Positions 32,822 to 36,137 of a DNA stretch of 36,137 nt are shown piece after piece (position 1 is the stretch's first letter; the number at the start of each line of letters is the position of its first letter). The notes under the pieces were generated by a model, which was not told where the DNA came from, made no database searches, and was given only the letters and a program-made list of their open reading frames with translations. The stretch comes from a bacterium. Its GTDB lineage: Bacteria > UBA6262 > WVXT01. Both the position numbers and the translations under genes were made by a program. The DNA is taken from NCBI GenBank assembly GCA_035530055.1, contig DATKVN010000045.1, forward strand, positions 1 through 36,137, in the 5' to 3' direction.

Positions 32822-32850
32822 TTGACAAACTCGATTTTTGGTGGTATACT
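32822..32850 (+). promoter_or_regulatory. Consensus promoter of the candidate non-coding RNA
   Basis: TTGACA (32822-32827), exactly 17 nt, TATACT (32845-32850). The start is expected near 32857, a few bases before a perfect hairpin. No open frame with a credible product follows directly. Confidence 0.9.
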
Positions 32851-32856
32851 TATGCC

Positions 32857-33175
32857 AGGAAAAGGTCCTATATAAGTATAGGACCTTAAGGTAAGCTAAT
32901 GGCATCCCCAACCTATTCCCTTTGAAAGGAAAGGTATAAGTATGACCTGGCGGCGGTGCCCATTGGTGCTTTGCACCGGGCATAAGTTTATTGCCATACA
33001 GCGCAGCACTTTTTTGGGGAAAATAAGAGCATTTTATAGTTTGGGGCCTCCTAAGGTTCCTATAAGGATTAGGGCTTATTGGAGGCAGGCCCAGGCTATG
33101 AGTGATCCGAGCTGCCGAAGGCTCGTATAGCCAAGGGAATTAAACCTTGGCTTTTTCGGTAGCTTGGATTTTTTT
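32857..33175 (+). ncRNA. Candidate structured non-coding RNA, about 320 nt, class not recognised
   Basis: Bounded by a consensus promoter and an intrinsic terminator. Stems seen by eye: AAGGTCCTATA/TATAGGACCTT (perfect 11 bp, 4-nt loop, near 32862-32887); ATGGCA with TGCCAT (about 32903 and 32992), enclosing ACCT-TTCC/GGAA-AGGT and a TGCCC..GGTGC/GCACC..GGGCA hairpin (about 32957-32985); GGGCCTCC against GGAGGC-GGCCC (about 33046-33092); and the terminator stem. I compared it with tmRNA, RNase P, 6S, SRP and common riboswitches and found no signature. A 62-codon frame (32942-33130) lies inside and could be a leader peptide, but its protein looks unnatural. It may be a long leader controlling the three MerR-like genes downstream, or an independent RNA. 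Confidence 0.65.
33105..33175 (+). terminator. Intrinsic terminator of the candidate RNA
   Basis: Inner stem AGCCAAGG/CCTTGGCT (33129-33136, 33145-33152) followed by TTTT. It is nested in an outer stem AGCTGCCGAA/TTCGGTAGCT (33110-33119, 33155-33164) plus ATCC/GGAT, then seven T (33169-33175). Two alternative terminator structures share this site. Confidence 0.85.
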
Positions 33176-33324
33176 GTCTCAAAGTAAGAAGTAAGCAGTT
33201 CGCTTTAAGTTTGCAAAAGGAGGGTCGCTGTTCCGACGAATAAGGAGGAACGGGCCAGCGACGCCTGCGAGACGGTGAGCAGGCAGGTCACCGACTGAAG
33301 CGAAGCGAAAGGAGGTGAGAAAAG
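33176..33324 (+). other. Hairpin-rich leader of the first MerR-like gene
   Basis: GTCGCTG/CAGCGAC (33224-33230, 33256-33262) with inner GTTCC/GGAAC, and GCCTGC/GCAGGC (33263-33268, 33279-33284), followed by the strong ribosome site GGAGGTGA (33311-33318). The last 22 bases up to this site are nearly duplicated before the third MerR-like gene (33967-33988, one difference). No separate promoter is clear. Confidence 0.5.
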
Positions 33325-33579
33325 ATGACCAGGAGAATGAGATTAGCCAATGGTCTTCTTAAGATTGGAGAGATGGCCAGAGAGGCGGGAGTGTTAGTTT
33401 CCACTATCAGGTATTACACCGATGTCGGTCTTTTAAGAGTAGTGGCAAACACTCAAGGTGGCTATCGGCTCTATGACAGAAGAGACACATTGGAAAGAAT
33501 CCACACCATCAAGACCATTAATGGTCGAAAATGGACACTTACTGAGATTAGAGTAGAGTTAGAAAAGCGCAATCAGTAA
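33325..33579 (+). CDS. Minimal MerR-like DNA-binding protein 1
   Basis: 84 residues. LLKIGEMAREAGVLVSTIRY is the MerR winged-helix start, and YTDVGLLRVV and GGYRLYDRRDTL continue to the second wing helix. The long dimerisation helix and effector domain of normal MerR regulators (usually 110 residues or more) are missing, so this is only the DNA-binding domain. It could be an excisionase-like DNA-bending factor or a stripped regulator. A very strong ribosome site, GGAGGTGA, precedes the ATG. It is first of three tandem paralogues. Its position after the structured RNA and before a large secreted protein suggests local control, which is inference only. Confidence 0.85.
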   Translation: MTRRMRLANGLLKIGEMAREAGVLVSTIRYYTDVGLLRVVANTQGGYRLYDRRDTLERIHTIKTINGRKWTLTEIRVELEKRNQ

Positions 33580-33611
33580 GGCCATACAGCAGGTTGCGAG
33601 CAGGGAAAGGA

Positions 33612-33634
33612 GTAGCAGACCTCGGTCTGCGTAA
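33612..33634 (+). repeat. GTAGC-type palindromic repeat between MerR-like genes 1 and 2
   Basis: GGAGTAGC with perfect stem GCAGACC/GGTCTGC (33615-33621, 33624-33630) and loop TC, then GTAAAA. Confidence 0.85.
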
Positions 33635-33667
33635 AATAGTAAAGTTACGTGGAAAGGAGATGAAGAT

Positions 33668-33928
33668 ATGCCTGGGAAGAAAACTGATAAAAACCTGCTT
33701 AGAATCGGCGAAATAGCCAAAGTAGCAGAGGTCCCATTATCAACTATAAGGTACTACACGGATATAGGTCTTTTGAAAGTAGCCAGCCATACAAAAGGAG
33801 GCTACAGGCTTTATGATAGAGAGGAGACTTTAAGTATTATAAGGAAAATAAAACCAGTAGTGGACAAACGAAGGACCTTATTGCAAATCAAAGAAGATTT
33901 AGCCAAAAGAGCTAAAAAGAAAAAATGA
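33668..33928 (+). CDS. Minimal MerR-like DNA-binding protein 2
   Basis: 86 residues, paralogous to the genes on both sides: LLRIGEIAKVAEVPLSTIRY, YTDIGLLKVA and GGYRLYDREETL. It differs in its lysine-rich tail (AKRAKKKK), which would raise unspecific DNA affinity. No effector domain. AAAGGAG lies before the ATG. It sits 88 nt after gene 1 and 67 nt before gene 3, probably in one transcript. Divergence between the three copies is well above that of the flanking repeats, so the duplication is old. Confidence 0.85.
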   Translation: MPGKKTDKNLLRIGEIAKVAEVPLSTIRYYTDIGLLKVASHTKGGYRLYDREETLSIIRKIKPVVDKRRTLLQIKEDLAKRAKKKK

Positions 33929-33936
33929 GAATTAAT

Positions 33937-33960
33937 GTAGGGGTTCGATTCATCGAACCC
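33937..33960 (+). repeat. GTAGGGG-type palindrome
   Basis: TGTAGGGG start with perfect stem GGGTTCGAT/ATCGAACCC (33941-33949, 33952-33960) and loop TC, between MerR-like genes 2 and 3. It shares the opening of the composite repeats at 92 and 18649. Confidence 0.8.
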
Positions 33961-33995
33961 GTGATTGAAGCGAAACGAAAGGAGGTGAAGGAAAA

Positions 33996-34274
33996 GTGGG
34001 TAGGAAGAAATCACCGCCACGAGGTTTACTCAAAATTGGCAAGATGGCTAAACTGGCAGGTGTACTACCATCAACTATAAGGTACTATACAGAACTCGGT
34101 CTATTGGAAGTAGCCGCTACTACGCCCGGGGGTCAGAGACTTTACGATAAAAAAGATACTTTGAGTAGGGTGAGGATGATTAAGAACATCGAAAGGCAGC
34201 ATCTGCCTTTACAGACAATCAGGAAAATCCTTGAAGACCACAGGGCAAAAGCGCTGGAATCCACGCTCAGATGA
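33996..34274 (+). CDS. Minimal MerR-like DNA-binding protein 3
   Basis: 92 residues from GTG 33996, with GGAGGTGA at 33981-33988. LLKIGKMAKLAGVLPSTIRY, YTELGLLEVA and GGQRLYDKKDTL show the same winged helix. GQR replaces GYR, so the wing residue of MerR proteins differs. The C-terminal helix (RKILEDHRAKALESTLR) is longer than in copies 1 and 2 but still too short for a usual dimerisation coiled coil. The GTAGC repeat begins 3 nt after the stop. Confidence 0.83.
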   Translation: MGRKKSPPRGLLKIGKMAKLAGVLPSTIRYYTELGLLEVAATTPGGQRLYDKKDTLSRVRMIKNIERQHLPLQTIRKILEDHRAKALESTLR

Positions 34275-34276
34275 AT

Positions 34277-34301
34277 GGTAGCCGCAACCTTAAGGTTGCG
34301 T
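34277..34301 (+). repeat. GTAGC-type palindromic repeat (GCAACC core)
   Basis: GTAGC with stem CGCAACCT/AGGTTGCG (34283-34290, 34293-34300) and loop TA. It is the same sequence, in opposite orientation, as the copy at 1320-1343 in the groES leader. Confidence 0.85.
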
Positions 34302-34351
34302 GGTTTGGAGCAGGAATGAGAAAAAAGTACCTGTCACCTTTTTCGGTTGGA

Positions 34352-34374
34352 GTAGCAGACTTTAGTCTGCGTTT
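34352..34374 (+). repeat. GTAGC-type palindromic repeat (GCAGACT core)
   Basis: GGAGTAGC with stem GCAGACT/AGTCTGC (34355-34361, 34364-34370), then GTTTA. Near-identical to the in-gene copy at 30073-30095. Just upstream, GAAAAAAGTACCTGTCACC with a T-run (34318-34344) is another imperfect palindrome that may act as a terminator for the MerR-like genes. Confidence 0.85.
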
Positions 34375-34391
34375 AGAATAGAGAAGGAAAA

Positions 34392-36137
34392 ATGAAGAAA
34401 ATTTTAACTCTTTTTATCGCTTTAATACTGGTTACCGGAATTGTCTCTGTGGCAAAATCGACAGATATCGATACCAGTGTCCCATGGGCTTCAGCAACCG
34501 CTTATTCCAGGAATAGACATATAGTTCAAAGTAGTAATGGAACAATTGTTGTCTTGTATCAGCGTGGTTCGGGCACAGACCCGGGACTTAGAGCCAAAAA
34601 ATCCACAAATTTTGGAAGTAGTTGGACAAACTTGGCCGGAGGAGCTGGTTCCACGCAAATCGACTCTACTATTTACTCTTACTACAGCATCTGTATCGAC
34701 GACAACGATAATATCTATGTGGTCTACATGGAGGATAGTGTTATTATTCGTTTCATGAAATTAATCTATTCGGGGGGCAGCTGGAGTAACGGTACGGAAA
34801 GGACAGTGGTCAGTACAGGCGACAATGCTAATCCATTTATCATAAGGGAGAGTGGCGGAAGGATATGGGTTGCTTATGGATACGACGACGGAACTCCGGC
34901 CGGGGTGAAGGCAATCCGTTCGGACAATGAGTTCCAATCTGCAGGGACAGTCTCCACCGTGTATACATATGACGACGAAAGTGATGAAAGTTTTTATCCC
35001 GCACTTACCATCCGTAATAGCTATCCGTTCCTGGTTCTCAGCGACCGTATGGCCAGCGTCAAATGGTCTGCCTGGAATGGCTCTTCCTGGAGTGGGATCG
35101 ACCCAGTTAGTGGTAGCTTCTGCGATAGCGGTAACTTGTCTGTTACCATGATTGGAAGCGATGTCCACATTGTGGGTATCTACGGAGACTACATAAAACA
35201 TATCTACTATAATGGCTCGAATTGGTCATCACCAGAGACAATTCAAACTGCTTCTTATGACAAAGACAGATCGCCAAGTCTGACCACTGATGATGCGAAC
35301 CTCTGGTGTTTTGCCGCCATTTACTACGAAGATAGTAGTTCATCTTATAGTAAGTACGACATAAAGTATAAAAAGCGAACTGGTTCCACATGGGGAGCAA
35401 GCTGGACGGCAATCACAAGTACTCACATGGACTGCGATGCCGGAACTCCTTCTATTTCCAGACAAAAGATTCCTCTTGCCTGGACCCGTGGGTCCAGCAC
35501 CCCCTACACGGCAAAGTTCGATTACAGCATAATTATCGATATAACAGCCCCGGGAGCGCCCACAGGGGTTAATGCAACCCCCAGTGGTTGGACAAGCACC
35601 AACTCATTTAATGTTAACTGGACTAATCCCTCTGACCCTTCGGGTATAGCAGGTGCCTACTACAAGTTAGATAGCGTACCCACATCTGATACTGACGGAA
35701 CCTGGAGAACAGATAAACCGATAACCGGTATTACCGTAAGTGGAGATGGGGCACATCCAATCTACATCTGGCTAAAAGACAATTCGTACAATGTTAATTA
35801 CCAGAACCGTGGCAGCACCACATGCTACTTAGATGCCACACCCCCGGGAGCGCCAACGATTACATCAGCGAGCCATCCTACAGAGGGCACCTGGTACAGC
35901 AACAACGATCCTTCATTCGGTTGGAGTGGGCTGAGTGATACTTCCGGTATAACGGGGTATAGTTATGTCTGGGACCACGCGCCAACCACTACTCCGGACA
36001 CGCAAACAGAGGGACCGGGCACTTCTAAGAATTACACTGATGAAGCCGATGGGACCTGGTATTTCCACGTGAGGGCGAGGAATGGTTCCAATTTATGGGG
36101 TGCGGCTGACCATTACCAGGTAAACATAGATGCTACA
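34392..36137 (+). CDS. Large secreted protein, 5' part: beta-propeller plus Ig/fibronectin-like modules (runs off the window)
   Basis: 582 codons without a stop up to the window end, so the protein is longer. Residues 1-22 (MKKILTLFIALILVTGIVSV) form a Sec signal peptide. Residues about 25-375 have repeated 'GSSWSG/GGSWSN/GSNWSS'-type turns and an Asp-box-like KKSTNFGSSWTNL, as in sialidase-type propellers. Then come two similar modules that start DITAPGAPTGV and DATPPGAPTIT. The window ends at DAT, the likely start of a third. The protein is expected outside the cell or on the surface, binding or acting on glycans. No catalytic residues are assigned. AAGGAA precedes the ATG, and a palindromic repeat lies upstream. 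Confidence 0.85.
   Translation, partial: MKKILTLFIALILVTGIVSVAKSTDIDTSVPWASATAYSRNRHIVQSSNGTIVVLYQRGSGTDPGLRAKKSTNFGSSWTNLAGGAGSTQIDSTIYSYYSICIDDNDNIYVVYMEDSVIIRFMKLIYSGGSWSNGTERTVVSTGDNANPFIIRESGGRIWVAYGYDDGTPAGVKAIRSDNEFQSAGTVSTVYTYDDESDESFYPALTIRNSYPFLVLSDRMASVKWSAWNGSSWSGIDPVSGSFCDSGNLSVTMIGSDVHIVGIYGDYIKHIYYNGSNWSSPETIQTASYDKDRSPSLTTDDANLWCFAAIYYEDSSSSYSKYDIKYKKRTGSTWGASWTAITSTHMDCDAGTPSISRQKIPLAWTRGSSTPYTAKFDYSIIIDITAPGAPTGVNATPSGWTSTNSFNVNWTNPSDPSGIAGAYYKLDSVPTSDTDGTWRTDKPITGITVSGDGAHPIYIWLKDNSYNVNYQNRGSTTCYLDATPPGAPTITSASHPTEGTWYSNNDPSFGWSGLSDTSGITGYSYVWDHAPTTTPDTQTEGPGTSKNYTDEADGTWYFHVRARNGSNLWGAADHYQVNIDAT

Noticed and set aside
32942-33130. 62-codon frame inside the candidate RNA
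   Set aside because: An AAAGGAAAGG site lies before the ATG but is buried in a hairpin, and the peptide looks unlike a natural protein. Kept only as a possible leader peptide.

Overview
This window looks like chromosome from an uncultured, deep-branching bacterium. I cannot place it in a phylum from sequence alone. Evidence for a bacterium is a type III pantothenate kinase, a groES-groEL pair behind a perfect CIRCE operator, consensus sigma-70 promoters, strong Shine-Dalgarno sites and several GTG/TTG starts. A Wzm/Wzt-type polysaccharide exporter, a WecA-like initiating enzyme and an O-antigen-ligase-like protein suggest a Gram-negative type envelope. The intergenic DNA is full of short palindromic repeats of several families.

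Layout. 1-3371: housekeeping block with the tail of a probable birA, coaX, a gap with DnaA-box-like sites, then groES-groEL. 3372-7197: a more A+T-rich patch with signs of insertion: a 137-bp inverted repeat (3484-3620 and 5064-5200, each arm with an inward promoter) around one GT2 glycosyltransferase, a decayed reading frame, a broken tRNA-Ser 5' half, and a multi-pass membrane protein. 7338-10560 (+): a membrane-anchored phosphodiesterase of the alkaline phosphatase superfamily and an unusual radical SAM protein. 14166-10566 (-): polyprenyl diphosphate synthase, UbiA prenyltransferase and membrane sulfatase-like protein in one operon. 14227-14312: divergent promoters sharing a palindrome.

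14565-32769 (+): one long surface-polysaccharide locus. It encodes a WecA-like phosphoglycosyltransferase, a nucleotide-sugar epimerase/dehydratase, GT2 and GT4 glycosyltransferases, the ABC exporter pair Wzm/Wzt, an O-antigen-ligase-like protein fused to TPRs, a tandem GT2 protein with a repeat-built coiled coil, and a GT4 fused to a radical SAM/SPASM enzyme. Together these would start a glycan on undecaprenyl phosphate, extend it, export it and ligate or further modify it.

32822-34274: the least explained part. A consensus promoter drives a roughly 320-nt, highly structured apparent non-coding RNA with an intrinsic terminator. Three tandem, minimal MerR-like DNA-binding proteins follow. 34392 to the window end is the 5' part of a large secreted protein, a beta-propeller followed by Ig/fibronectin-like modules, which runs off the window without a stop.

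The most unusual observations are the candidate structured RNA plus triple MerR array, the palindromic repeats placed in frame inside coding sequences (one at the hinge of the GT4/radical SAM fusion), and the inverted repeats carrying promoters.
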